Assembly: GCA_014377695.1 (NCBI GenBank)
Contig: JACMPA010000009.1
Coordinates: 1-64,000 of the forward strand
Length of the DNA: 64,000 nt
Reading direction: 5' to 3'
Source of the DNA: Candidatus Saccharimonadota bacterium
GTDB lineage: Bacteria > Patescibacteriota > Saccharimonadia > Saccharimonadales > UBA4665
Shown: positions 30,625 through 40,882 of the stretch, piece after piece
Layout of the letters: each line of letters opens with the position of its first letter
How positions within the stretch are numbered: position 1 is the first letter of the stretch
The notes under the pieces: generated by a model
Told to the model about the DNA's origin: nothing
Database searches by the model: none
Seen by the model: only the letters and a program-made list of their open reading frames with translations
Position numbers and translations under genes: made by a program

Positions 30625-31539
30625 ATGGGCTTAACTTTACAACAGATGCGTGACAATTGTGCGGCAGCACGAGCTAGTATGTTGCGCGCCAGAACCGAGC
30701 ACTGGGCATTCGGTGCTTTTAACCTAGATGACCAAGCGACATTGAAAGCGGTTGCTCGTGCAGCGCAAAAACTAAACGCTCCGATATTGGTCGAAGTCAG
30801 CCAAGGCGAAGTAGATAGCGTTGGATTAGCAAACGTTCGCGACATGGTCGACAACTACAAAGTCGAATATGGCCTGGAAATGTACATTAACCTCGATCAT
30901 AGTCCGAGCGTCGAGGCTGCGAAAAAGGGTATTGATGCCGGCTTCGAATTTATTCACATTGACGTCAGTCAGGCCAATCACAACGCCAGTGATGAAGATA
31001 TCATTGCGGCAACTCGGCAAGTAGTGGAGTATGCCAAATTTACTGGTGCCATGGTCGAAAGTGAGCCACACTACTTTGGTGGTAGCTCAAACGTACACAA
31101 GGAAGACATTGATTACGAAGAGATCAAAAAGACGTTCAGCACACCGGAGCTCACTAAGTCGTTCGCCGATGCAACCGGTATCGACACCTTCGCAGCGGCC
31201 ATTGGTAATTTGCATGGGAAATACCCGGTACCAAAGGTGCTCGACCTCGAACTTTTACAGCGGTTGCGCGATACGTTTGATTGCAACATCAGTTTGCATG
31301 GTGGTAGCGATACACCGGGTCACTACTTCGCCAGTGCCGTTAAAATCGGCGTCACAAAAATTAACATAAATAGTGACATGCGCTTCGCCTACCGTAAATC
31401 ACTCGAAAAGATCTTGGCCGAAAAGCCAGACGAATACTCAGTCGCTAAACTGATCGATGAAGCAGTTGTGCCCGCCGTCCAGGAAGTCATTGAGGCCAAA
31501 TTAGCTGACTTTAACTCGGCTAGTAAAGCCCAAGTATAA
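30625..31539 (+). CDS. Class II fructose-bisphosphate aldolase family
   Basis: GAFNLDDQATLKAVARAAQKLNAPILVEVS, YINLDHSPSVEAAKKGIDAGFEFIHID, ISLHGGSDTP, KININSDMR. Confidence 0.92.
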   Translation: MGLTLQQMRDNCAAARASMLRARTEHWAFGAFNLDDQATLKAVARAAQKLNAPILVEVSQGEVDSVGLANVRDMVDNYKVEYGLEMYINLDHSPSVEAAKKGIDAGFEFIHIDVSQANHNASDEDIIAATRQVVEYAKFTGAMVESEPHYFGGSSNVHKEDIDYEEIKKTFSTPELTKSFADATGIDTFAAAIGNLHGKYPVPKVLDLELLQRLRDTFDCNISLHGGSDTPGHYFASAVKIGVTKININSDMRFAYRKSLEKILAEKPDEYSVAKLIDEAVVPAVQEVIEAKLADFNSASKAQV

Positions 31540-31628
31540 ATAGCCAGATGACATTGGCTTGCACTTAAGCGGGTCATTATGTCAAAATATTGGAAACAAG
31601 CATAAGCTGAATTATAGAAAGTGGTGGG

Positions 31629-32636
31629 ATGAACGATAGTACTCAATTTGATGTGATGGCAATCGGTGACATCGTCACAGATGACTTCATTCGTTTAATC
31701 AATGAAGATGCGCACACGTACGAAAACGACCATGGCAAGTGGCTGGCAATGCAGTTTGGCACTAAACTGCCATTTGATCATCGTGAAACACTCGAAGCTG
31801 TCGGCAACGCGGCAAACGCCGCAGTAGCGTTTTCTCGCTTAGGCCTCAAAACTACCTTCGAAACCAACGTCGGTGGTGACAAATACGGTCGTGATATGAT
31901 CCTGGCCTTGGGCAAGGAAGGGATCGACCACCGCTTTGTGCACATTAATCCAGGCAAAATCAGCAACTATCACTTCGTACTCTGGTACAAAGATGAGCGC
32001 ACAATCCTGATTAAGCACGAAGAATACGATTACCATTGGCCGCTTGTGAAGCCAAATGAAGTTCCGAAGTGGGTTTATTTCAGTTCGATATCCGATCATG
32101 CTATCGACTACCATGACGACGTTGCAGACTGGCTTGAGGCTAACCCTGTAGTCAAATTAGCATTCCAACCCGGTACATTTCAGATGCAAGTCGGCGTTGA
32201 ACGCTTAAAGCGTATCTATGCTCGGAGCGAGATTATATTCCTAAACCGTGAAGAAGCCGTGTTCGTTACTGGCGGAAACTATGATGATTTGCATGGTTTG
32301 CTCGATAACTTGCATCACTTGGGTGCCAAAATTGCTGTCATCACTGACGGCCCTGATGGTGCATATGCCTCTGATGGCTCCCAGCGTCTGAAAATGCCAC
32401 TGTATCCTGATCCAGCACCACCCTATGAACGCACTGGTGCCGGTGACGCTTTTGCTTCCACATTTGTTGCTGCCCTCATGAAGGGTAACACCTTAGAAGG
32501 TGCATTACAGTGGGCACCTATTAACTCGATGAGTGTAGTCCAAAAAGTCGGCGCCCAGAACGGTCTTTTGAATGAGGAAGAGTTAAACGAATGGCTCCGC
32601 AAAGCCCCTGAGTGGTACAAGGCTACCAGTTTTTAA
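31629..32636 (+). CDS. PfkB/ribokinase family sugar kinase
   Basis: GNAANAAVAFSRLGLKTTFETNVGGDKYG and ERTGAGDAFASTFVAAL. Confidence 0.9.
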   Translation: MNDSTQFDVMAIGDIVTDDFIRLINEDAHTYENDHGKWLAMQFGTKLPFDHRETLEAVGNAANAAVAFSRLGLKTTFETNVGGDKYGRDMILALGKEGIDHRFVHINPGKISNYHFVLWYKDERTILIKHEEYDYHWPLVKPNEVPKWVYFSSISDHAIDYHDDVADWLEANPVVKLAFQPGTFQMQVGVERLKRIYARSEIIFLNREEAVFVTGGNYDDLHGLLDNLHHLGAKIAVITDGPDGAYASDGSQRLKMPLYPDPAPPYERTGAGDAFASTFVAALMKGNTLEGALQWAPINSMSVVQKVGAQNGLLNEEELNEWLRKAPEWYKATSF

Positions 32637-32656
32637 CAAGCAGTAAGGTGCAATAA

Positions 32657-32711
32657 TTGACATATACCCAGTAGTATTGTAATACTAGTATTATACAGCT
32701 AGGTACTACTG
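32657..32711 (+). promoter_or_regulatory. Near-consensus promoter overlapped by nested inverted repeats
   Basis: TTGACA 32657-32662, N17, TAATAC 32680-32685; palindrome TAGTATT-GT-AATACTA 32672-32687; outer arms CAGTAGTA 32669-32676 / TACTACTG 32704-32711. Confidence 0.5.
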
Positions 32712-32759
32712 TTGGAAGGTATAGTTGATTTATTGCGCTTCTGCTAAACTAAAAGCAAT

Positions 32760-33989
32760 ATGACGCGCATGCTGTCGGAGATATTTGGAGCTGAGGAGCA
32801 TCTGTTACGGCAGGGGCTGCAGCGGCTTGAGCGGGCAAGTGGGTATAACAGCGCAGATGTGCGGTTGACGGCCGACATGCTGCAAGCGGCTCAACGCAAA
32901 CTCACTGAGCTCGGTCTAGACGCTCATGACACCACTGGCCCTGAACTGTATGGCGTACTCAGAGAGCGATTACTCGCTGATGACCGGCAACTGGTTGAAG
33001 CGCTGAGCCGAATGGCCGGCAGTGATCAAGTTGTAGATGCCATTGCCTATGCTCTAAAGGTTGCAGATATTGAGCGCTCAACCTTTGCGCTCAAACAGAC
33101 CACCGCCAAGTCCTTGCTCAAAAAACAGGTTCCTAAACAAACGATGCGTCACCTGGGGTACCGTTCTGTGGACTCAATGTTGAAACACGAATCTGTCGCT
33201 GCGTTGCTGGCGGCGGCATGGCTGCTTGAATCAGTCACCTGGCGTCGATTATTCTACGATGGGTATAAACGGCTGAAATCATCCGATTTTGAAGCTCGTG
33301 AAGTAGCCGTCATAACACCAAATAACGAGCGCTGGCAAAAGCTGGCCGACATACTTACCAACGCTCGGAAGCATACCGTTGTCGCACTAAAGGAATACGG
33401 TGCCATAGTCCTACTGCCGCAACCGACAACCGTGCCACCGGCAGTGATGACAACCACCCTAATGCTCGCGTTGCATAGCATGAACGAGCTCCGTGCGGCT
33501 AGCACGCTCCTTAAACTGTGTCAGGTTAAAGCTAATTTCGGCGCTATTGTACAGGACGTTGTTGCCGATGAGCAAAAACTATCGACGGATCTGCTTGACC
33601 AGCAAGTTCCGTGGCAAATTATTCAGCGCTACTACGCTCGCTTCCAGGATGCCTTTCGCGCAGAAGTCTTAGAGCCCCACATTCAAGCATCTGACCTGAG
33701 TTGGCATTCTATCGAAGATGTACTAGCCTCTATTGAGCCGAGTATGGGCTTCTGGCGTGGCACCGATCACCTGGCAATTGTTCGCAATGGACAGCCAGTT
33801 TCGTTCAATGTCATTGATGTGGCTTTGGCGACCTGTAACCAGTTGCCGTACGAGCACCGAATTGTCCATTATTTGCAGCATTCCCTCTGGAACGAACTGC
33901 TGCTAAAATACCTTAAGCATGATAGCGTTGAACAAGTTGTACTTGGTCAATTAGAATCCGAATTAGCAACTGAACCGGCGTTGATATAA
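32760..33989 (+). CDS. Hypothetical protein, 409 aa
   Basis: Long ORF, TAAACT 9 nt upstream of ATG; no family recognised. Confidence 0.75.
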   Translation: MTRMLSEIFGAEEHLLRQGLQRLERASGYNSADVRLTADMLQAAQRKLTELGLDAHDTTGPELYGVLRERLLADDRQLVEALSRMAGSDQVVDAIAYALKVADIERSTFALKQTTAKSLLKKQVPKQTMRHLGYRSVDSMLKHESVAALLAAAWLLESVTWRRLFYDGYKRLKSSDFEAREVAVITPNNERWQKLADILTNARKHTVVALKEYGAIVLLPQPTTVPPAVMTTTLMLALHSMNELRAASTLLKLCQVKANFGAIVQDVVADEQKLSTDLLDQQVPWQIIQRYYARFQDAFRAEVLEPHIQASDLSWHSIEDVLASIEPSMGFWRGTDHLAIVRNGQPVSFNVIDVALATCNQLPYEHRIVHYLQHSLWNELLLKYLKHDSVEQVVLGQLESELATEPALI

Positions 33990-34005
33990 GAAAGAAAAGG
34001 GTGGC

Positions 34006-34584
34006 ATGAAAAAAACACATTACCAAATCTGCGTATCTGGAGCCGCCAAGGGCGCCAGCGTCGAAGAGGGCAAAGAACTTGCCCGCGAACTCGGCGCGGC
34101 TCTCGCCCGCGCCGGTCACAGTCTGCTAAGCGGGGCAACTATTGGCTTGCCTAACTACGCAGCTGAGGGCTACAAAGCTGCTGGTGGCACAATGAGCGTC
34201 GGTATCAGTCCGGCTTCGACGAAAGTCGAGCACGTCATGAAATATCGGTTACCAGTTAAAGATTACGACACAATTCTCTACACCGGCCTGCACTACGTTG
34301 GGCGCGACACGCTGCTTATCACCTCCAGTGATGCTGTCGTAAGTATTGGTGGACGACTCGGTACCCTCCACGAGTTCACCATCGCCATGGAGACCGATAC
34401 GCCGATCGGCTTCCTGCAGGGTGCTGGTGGCGTATCTGAGCAAATCCAGACGCTGATGGGCCTGGCCCACCCACTACGTCATGGGGCCTTCGTTACGTTT
34501 GACGAAGATGCCGATAAACTCATCTCCGAACTTAGTAAATTCCTCGACGTTGAACACGCCAAATACCGTAATCTGTACGAATAA
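34006..34584 (+). CDS. SLOG/LOG-family Rossmann protein
   Basis: ICVSGAAKGASVEEGKELARELGAALARAGHSLLSGATIGLPNYAAEGYKAAGG; SIGGRLGTLHEFTIAMETDTPIGF. Confidence 0.82.
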   Translation: MKKTHYQICVSGAAKGASVEEGKELARELGAALARAGHSLLSGATIGLPNYAAEGYKAAGGTMSVGISPASTKVEHVMKYRLPVKDYDTILYTGLHYVGRDTLLITSSDAVVSIGGRLGTLHEFTIAMETDTPIGFLQGAGGVSEQIQTLMGLAHPLRHGAFVTFDEDADKLISELSKFLDVEHAKYRNLYE

Positions 34585-34603
34585 CCCTAAACGAAACCTA
34601 CAC

Positions 34604-35407
34604 ATGAAAAATTTGAATCAAAAAGCCTTCGCAGTTCCAGAGGCTCTGCTCGTCATAGTAATTATCTCCATGCTTGCTGGAACCGGTTATTTTGTATGGA
34701 ACGCCAAGCAAAACACTGATGAGTCGCTTGATAAGAGCGCGAACGCCAATCAAGCAGTCGTTAAGCCTACGGTTGCAAACTCTGAGGCGAAACTGTCATC
34801 TTATCAGGACACGATTGGTAAATTTAGCTTTTCGTACCCGTCCAACTGGACAACACATAAAACTATCACTAATAAAGACTCATCAGCGGCAAGCTCAATA
34901 GTGACAGTGACCGATCCATCAGGTAAGGCGGTACTACATTTTGGCGCCGACCAGGGTGGCCGCGGCGGTGATTGTCAACCGAAAGCTACCGATAAGCCAT
35001 TCATGGCTGGTAACGACTGTAACTCACGCGAGAACTTATCTACCGATTTGCTCGACATCAAGAACGTGTATTATGCCAAGGAGCAACAAAACACAGCTGG
35101 AAAAGTAACGCTCACTTATGAACCGACTTCTGTCGTGCTCGTGACATATCATTTCGCTGATGGTGGCGGTAAGCAAATGTATGGTATGGGAGTAACAAAC
35201 TCTAATCCCGGCGATGAGGTCTTGATCAACAAGCCGGCTATGGGCTATGTAGGAGGTCAAGACTTTGTTACCGTCTATGACTCAAAGGGCTCATTCAAAC
35301 CTAACGTCTACGCATATACGAATGGTGCCGATAAGAACTTCTTAACCAATGACAACGCCGGAGTAATCAAAGCCATATTCCATTCACTTGCAATAGCAAC
35401 TCAATAA
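34604..35407 (+). CDS. Membrane-anchored protein with prepilin-like N-terminus
   Basis: MKNLNQKAFAVPEALLVIVIISMLAGTGYFVW; start trimmed from 34481. Confidence 0.7.
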   Translation: MKNLNQKAFAVPEALLVIVIISMLAGTGYFVWNAKQNTDESLDKSANANQAVVKPTVANSEAKLSSYQDTIGKFSFSYPSNWTTHKTITNKDSSAASSIVTVTDPSGKAVLHFGADQGGRGGDCQPKATDKPFMAGNDCNSRENLSTDLLDIKNVYYAKEQQNTAGKVTLTYEPTSVVLVTYHFADGGGKQMYGMGVTNSNPGDEVLINKPAMGYVGGQDFVTVYDSKGSFKPNVYAYTNGADKNFLTNDNAGVIKAIFHSLAIATQ

Positions 35408-35535
35408 CTTCATTTAGGGCCATAAGACAAGCCCCACCAAACGCAACACTGAATATATCAGCTCAAGCACTTGCTGCTGTGCTCACTAATGTATAAGTCA
35501 TAACTCTTAGGTACTAAGCTTGCTACAATAGTAGG

Positions 35536-37500
35536 ATGGCAAAATTTGAACTCCATAGCGACTATAAGCCGATGGGCGATCAGCCCTCGGCAATAAAGCA
35601 GTTAACTGCTGGTGTTGATGCTGGTCTGCGCGACCAGACACTGCTCGGTGTAACCGGCTCTGGTAAGACGTTTACCATGGCTAACATCATCCAGAACACC
35701 CAGCGGCCGACATTGGTGCTAAGCCATAACAAAACCCTGGCGGCCCAGCTTTATAGCGAGTTCAAAAACTTCTTTCCAAACAATGCGGTTCATTACTTCG
35801 TTAGTTACTTCGACTATTACCAACCGGAAGCTTACATTGCCCGCAGCGACGTCTATATCGAGAAAGACAGTCAGATCAACGAAGAAATTGATCGGTTGCG
35901 GCACTCGGCTACTGATTCATTGTTGACCCAAAAAGACGTCATTATCGTAGCCAGCGTCAGCTGTATATATGGCATTGGTTCGCCCACCGATTATAATGAT
36001 TTGGCTGTACGGGTGAATAAAGGCGAGCGCCGAGTCCGCGATAAGCTTCTGCGACAGTTGACCGACATCCAGTACACCCGGAACGACATAGATTTTCACC
36101 GTAGTACCTTCCGGGTTCGCGGTGACGTTGTCGACGTGTACCCCGCTGCCGAAGAAATGGCCTACCGAATTGAATTCTTTGGTGACGAAATCGACCGTAT
36201 TACTCAGATCGATCCACTCACCGGTGAAATCACCAAGAATATGGATTCTTTGAAAGTTTTTCCGAGCAGTCACTACGTCACACCTCAGGATAAGTTGAAG
36301 GTTGCCCTAGGAAGCATCGAAGAAGAAATGCAAATGAGGGTCAAGCAATTCCAGAGCGAGAATAAGCTGATCGAAGCGCAACGCATCGAGCAACGCACTC
36401 GGTTTGATCTAGAAATGCTAGAAGAAACTGGTTTCGTGAAGGGAATTGAGAATTACAGTCGCTACCTGACCGACCGTGAACCAGGTGAACAACCGGCAAC
36501 TTTGCTTGATTATTACCCAGATGACTTCTTGATGCTAATCGACGAGTCGCACATGACCATGCCCCAAATTCGTGGCATGTACAACGGCGACCGGGCTCGC
36601 AAAGAAGTTTTGGTTGATTACGGGTTCCGATTGCCCAGCGCTCTAGACAATCGGCCGCTGACATTTACTGAATTTGAAAAGCATGTAAACCAGGCGGTGT
36701 ACGTCAGTGCGACGCCGGCCGAATTTGAGCTGAGCCGTAGCCCTGAGCCAGCTCAGCAGGTGATTCGTCCAACTGGTTTGCTCGATCCGCCAATAGAAAT
36801 TCGACCGATAGAGGGCCAAATTGATGATCTGATAGCCGAGATCCGTACTACAGTCGCTAAGCATGAGAGGGTGCTCGTTACAACGCTCACCAAGCGGATG
36901 TCCGAAGATTTGGCTGAATATCTGCAGGAATTAAACATGAAAGTTGCTTATCTACACAGCGACGTTGACACCTTGGATCGAACTGACATCCTGCGCGATC
37001 TGCGGCTTGGTGTCTACGACATTCTGATCGGCATTAACTTACTACGTGAAGGATTGGACCTGCCCGAGGTATCGTTAGTGGCGATTCTGGATGCCGATAA
37101 AGAAGGTTTCTTGCGCAGTGAGCAGGCACTGATCCAAACGGTTGGACGGGCTGCTCGGCACGTTGAGGGTCACGTAATTATGTACGCCGACAAGATCACC
37201 AAGAGCATGCAAAAAACACTCGATGAAACAACGCGCCGCCGCAAGATCCAAGAAGACTACAATACGAAACATGGCATAACCCCGACTGGCATTCAAAAAG
37301 CAATTGAAGATCGTATGAATAACGACCTTCCAGAGGAAGCTAAATCGGCTAAACTTAATCTCAAGAAAATTCCCAAAGAAGAATACGCTTCGCTGGTCAA
37401 GGATTTATCGGGTCAAATGGAACTGGCCAGTGCCAATTTACAATTCGAAACTGCTGCTGAACTGCGGGACATTATTAATGATATCAAAGCCAAAATGTAA
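35536..37500 (+). CDS. uvrB: Excinuclease ABC subunit B
   Basis: [64 protein letters not shown]. Confidence 0.98.
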   Translation: MAKFELHSDYKPMGDQPSAIKQLTAGVDAGLRDQTLLGVTGSGKTFTMANIIQNTQRPTLVLSHNKTLAAQLYSEFKNFFPNNAVHYFVSYFDYYQPEAYIARSDVYIEKDSQINEEIDRLRHSATDSLLTQKDVIIVASVSCIYGIGSPTDYNDLAVRVNKGERRVRDKLLRQLTDIQYTRNDIDFHRSTFRVRGDVVDVYPAAEEMAYRIEFFGDEIDRITQIDPLTGEITKNMDSLKVFPSSHYVTPQDKLKVALGSIEEEMQMRVKQFQSENKLIEAQRIEQRTRFDLEMLEETGFVKGIENYSRYLTDREPGEQPATLLDYYPDDFLMLIDESHMTMPQIRGMYNGDRARKEVLVDYGFRLPSALDNRPLTFTEFEKHVNQAVYVSATPAEFELSRSPEPAQQVIRPTGLLDPPIEIRPIEGQIDDLIAEIRTTVAKHERVLVTTLTKRMSEDLAEYLQELNMKVAYLHSDVDTLDRTDILRDLRLGVYDILIGINLLREGLDLPEVSLVAILDADKEGFLRSEQALIQTVGRAARHVEGHVIMYADKITKSMQKTLDETTRRRKIQEDYNTKHGITPTGIQKAIEDRMNNDLPEEAKSAKLNLKKIPKEEYASLVKDLSGQMELASANLQFETAAELRDIINDIKAKM

Positions 37501-37505
37501 TTAGA

Positions 37506-38567
37506 TTACGGTTTTTCCCGATGGGGAAGGCGCAGTTCCAACAAACTAGATACGTGCTTGGCTACTTCGGTTGGTGTTTTACCGGAGGACAGCATGTTCG
37601 TTGCTGTTTGTAGGGCATCAATACCGGCCATCACCATAAAATGTCTACCGAGCGCCAGATGCTTATAATTTCTATCAACTATGTAGGCGTTGGGCATGTT
37701 TTCTTGATGTTGACCATATTCTGCGCGGTGATTCAATCGGTTTAAATTGAGCATAATTGTTGTCATTGCTTGATCTGCCGGTATGTGTGGAAGAAATCGT
37801 CCGGCATCACCACGCCAGATACCTTTACCGGCATTCCAATGAGTCTTTGCATAACTTGGACTGACACCAAAGGTTTCCCGCATACCAAACAAGCGTTTGA
37901 GGTGCCGCGCATGCGATTCGCCCTCTTGTCGGAACACAACATCAGCACCGAACTCAATACCTTCCTGTGCTATGTCTAATAGCGTTATGCCACGAACTGT
38001 CTCAGCAATTCCAGTTGCATGCACCAGGGAGGGATCTTCATTTAGGGCATAGGCAATTTCGGTATTAAAAAGTGGAGCGTAGGCTAGCTTGCCGTTATTT
38101 GCCATCCCGCCCATCGACTTTCCCCACAGTATCCTCGGGCCTTCACCTGACTTATGGCCTCTGGCAGGCACTTCAGTTGTGTTTACGAGGCTTGCTGACC
38201 ATACATCCTGGGAATGTGATGTCGGTACGGCACAGTTCTGATTTGACCCAAAAATTGACACAACACTACCCGTAGCCACAGCGGCCATTTCGCCCCATAA
38301 CGTATTGGCTCCAGCCACACGAGTTCCTAGGGCAGTTTCTATTTCTATTTCACACTCGTTCGTCCGTTTTTTGGGATAAATGTCTCGATTGATGTAGGCC
38401 GTTTGGTCGGTCATTGTTACTAAAGACGTAATGATTTTACCGACGCCTGGCACATGCCCCGGACGGTCAGAGAGTATCCGCCAGTCGTCGACAGCCAGTT
38501 CGGGAAAAACCGGCAAGGCACAATTATCACCGGGGGGTGAAAACTCTACAGATGTTTGGGCCGCCAT
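37506..38567 (-). CDS. Hypothetical protein, possibly alpha/beta-hydrolase-like
   Basis: 353 aa ORF; ILWGKSMGGM resembles a GXSXG elbow, weak. Confidence 0.6.
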   Translation of the reverse strand: MAAQTSVEFSPPGDNCALPVFPELAVDDWRILSDRPGHVPGVGKIITSLVTMTDQTAYINRDIYPKKRTNECEIEIETALGTRVAGANTLWGEMAAVATGSVVSIFGSNQNCAVPTSHSQDVWSASLVNTTEVPARGHKSGEGPRILWGKSMGGMANNGKLAYAPLFNTEIAYALNEDPSLVHATGIAETVRGITLLDIAQEGIEFGADVVFRQEGESHARHLKRLFGMRETFGVSPSYAKTHWNAGKGIWRGDAGRFLPHIPADQAMTTIMLNLNRLNHRAEYGQHQENMPNAYIVDRNYKHLALGRHFMVMAGIDALQTATNMLSSGKTPTEVAKHVSSLLELRLPHREKP

Positions 38568-38754
38568 GATTTTTTTGTTGTATCCTTACGGGCGTGGATA
38601 AATCGCGCTCAATTATAAATGTATTCCTCTGCTTATGCTTTGTAAAGTACTTTGTGTGAAATATCTCACAACAAAACAGCGTGCAAAAAACGCATATCTG
38701 ATTGTGAAATACAAGCTAGCGTCAGGGGTAAAACATCTGTATACTGACCAGCAA

Positions 38755-39048
38755 ATGGCAAATCTTACACGTGATGATGTTCTTAAATTAGCTCGTCTTG
38801 CTCGACTAAAGTTGAGTGATGGAGAGATTGCTACCTACCAATCAGAATTAGCAGCTATTCTTAATTACGTACAACAGTTAGACAGCATTGATGTTGCCGG
38901 GCTCGAGCCGACTAGCCAAGTCACCGGTCTGACGAATGTAACGCGTACTGATGAAGAACGTAACTACGGATATGATGCCTTGGAGCTACTTAAAAACGTA
39001 CCAGCTACGGAAAACGACCTTATCAAGGTCAAAAGGATGATTGGATGA
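38755..39048 (+). CDS. gatC: Asp/Glu-tRNA amidotransferase subunit C
   Basis: LTRDDVLKLARLARLKLSDGEIATYQSELAAILNYVQQLDSIDVAGLEPTSQV; start trimmed from 38635. Confidence 0.95.
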   Translation: MANLTRDDVLKLARLARLKLSDGEIATYQSELAAILNYVQQLDSIDVAGLEPTSQVTGLTNVTRTDEERNYGYDALELLKNVPATENDLIKVKRMIG

Positions 39049-40469
39049 GTCAGTGGCTGCCAATTGCTGATATTGCCGCTCGGGTTAACGCTGGCGAATT
39101 GCAAGCAGTAGATCTGGTGGCGAAAGCTTTGGCGACAATTGGTGAAAAGGCCGAATATCAGGCGATTATTACCACACTTGATACCTTAGCCGCAGCTCGA
39201 GCCAAAGAAGTTGATGCTACTGTAGCCGCAGGCCAACCTGCCGGACGACTAGCAGGTGTACCATTTATTGCGAAAGATAATTTTTTGGTGTTCGGAAGTG
39301 ATACTACTGCCGCTAGCAATATTCTTAAGGGCTTTACAGCCCCCTATCAGTCGACTGCCATCAATCGGCTGGAAGCTGAAGGAGCTATTTGTGTTGCTAA
39401 GGCTAATCTTGATGCTTTTGCCCACGGCTCTAGCACCGAAAACTCCGATTTCTTCACTACTAAAAACCCACACGACATCGACCGAGTACCGGGTGGCTCG
39501 TCAGGTGGATCAGCGGCGGCCGTCATGCTGGACATGGCACCGTTTGCACTGGGCACTGATACGGGTGGCTCTGTCCGCTTACCAGCTAGCTTTTGTGGTG
39601 CTGTCGGCTATAAGCCGACGTATGGGTTGGTGTCACGTAGCGGGGTGGTAGCCATGGCCAGCAGCACCGACGTGGTAGGTCCACTGACTCGCACGGTTGA
39701 TGATGCCGCACTAATTCTAGATGTAATGAGTGGCGTTGATGTGCTAGACAGCACAACAATTCCCCGGGACTCTGCCGGCTATGTGGGTCTTGAAGGATCA
39801 CTCGTAGGCAAAAAGGTAGGGATTATCAAAGAATACATGAGTGAAGGCCTGGATCCCGGTGTCAAAGCTTGTATCGAGGCTGCTATTGCTCGTATGAAAG
39901 CCGCCGGTGCGGAAGTCGTAGAAGTGAGTTTGCCAACATTACCAGCTGCCTTGGCGGTATACTACATTATTTGCCCGGCCGAAGTTAGCAGTAATTTGGC
40001 ACGATATGATGGACAAAAATACGGCTACAGTACGGCGAATCCAGCTGACCTCGAAGACAGCTACAGTCGTACCCGTGATGAAGCGTTCGGTGACGAGGCT
40101 AAGCGCCGCATCATGATTGGTACCTATGTATTGAGCAGCGGCTACTACGATGCATATTACAAAAAAGCTCAAACTGTCCGCACCAAATTAATCAACGAAT
40201 TCAATACAGTCTTTGAGCAAGTCGATCTACTTATCGGACCAACAGCCCCAGAAATTGCTTTTAAACTAGGCGCTAACAGCGATGATCCGTTGAAGATGTA
40301 TCTGACCGATATCATGACCGTTGCCGTCAACCTGGCCGGTCTACCAGCAGTGAGTATCCCAGCCGGCACATCTGAGGGTATGCCAGTTGGGTTACAGTTA
40401 ATTGCCCCACAACGCGCCGATCGCCGGCTGCTTGACGCAGCCCAGGCGGTCGAAGGGATACTGGCATGA
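39045..40469 (+). CDS. gatA: Asp/Glu-tRNA amidotransferase subunit A
   Basis: GVPFIAKDNFLVFGSDTTAASNIL, VPGGSSGGSAAAV, LGTDTGGSVRLPASFCG amidase signature. Confidence 0.97.
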   Translation: MSQWLPIADIAARVNAGELQAVDLVAKALATIGEKAEYQAIITTLDTLAAARAKEVDATVAAGQPAGRLAGVPFIAKDNFLVFGSDTTAASNILKGFTAPYQSTAINRLEAEGAICVAKANLDAFAHGSSTENSDFFTTKNPHDIDRVPGGSSGGSAAAVMLDMAPFALGTDTGGSVRLPASFCGAVGYKPTYGLVSRSGVVAMASSTDVVGPLTRTVDDAALILDVMSGVDVLDSTTIPRDSAGYVGLEGSLVGKKVGIIKEYMSEGLDPGVKACIEAAIARMKAAGAEVVEVSLPTLPAALAVYYIICPAEVSSNLARYDGQKYGYSTANPADLEDSYSRTRDEAFGDEAKRRIMIGTYVLSSGYYDAYYKKAQTVRTKLINEFNTVFEQVDLLIGPTAPEIAFKLGANSDDPLKMYLTDIMTVAVNLAGLPAVSIPAGTSEGMPVGLQLIAPQRADRRLLDAAQAVEGILA

Positions 40470-40882
40470 TCGATAGCACCAGCACCATAGTATTGATTGT
40501 AGCTGGGCTAGCCATCGCAGTGCTGGCTGCGGGCACTCGGTTTCTGCGTCGCCGTCCCAAAAAGATTAATTTAGCCGAATTTAAAGAACGTTGGCAATCC
40601 GCCCAGAATTTATGCTCCAAAGAAGAAACTTGGCCCTTGGCAATCATCGATGGTGATAAATTGCTCGATGAAGCACTCAAAAAGCTCAAGTATAAAGGCA
40701 AAACAATGGGCGAGCGGATGGTCGCGGCCCAGCACGACATCAAAGACAACGACAGCATGTGGTTCGGCCACAAACTTCGTAACAAACTGGTACATGAAGA
40801 TATAAAGAAACTGAAGAAGAAAGACGTTATGACGGCGCTAATTGGGTTCCGAGAAGCATTAAAAGATTTGAGAGCTTTGTAA
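40466..40882 (+). CDS. Membrane-anchored protein with HEPN-like RNKLVH motif
   Basis: TM (STIVLIVAGLAIAVLAAGTRFL) and C-terminal FGHKLRNKLVHEDIKKL; overlaps both gatA stop and gatB start. Confidence 0.78.
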   Translation: MIDSTSTIVLIVAGLAIAVLAAGTRFLRRRPKKINLAEFKERWQSAQNLCSKEETWPLAIIDGDKLLDEALKKLKYKGKTMGERMVAAQHDIKDNDSMWFGHKLRNKLVHEDIKKLKKKDVMTALIGFREALKDLRAL

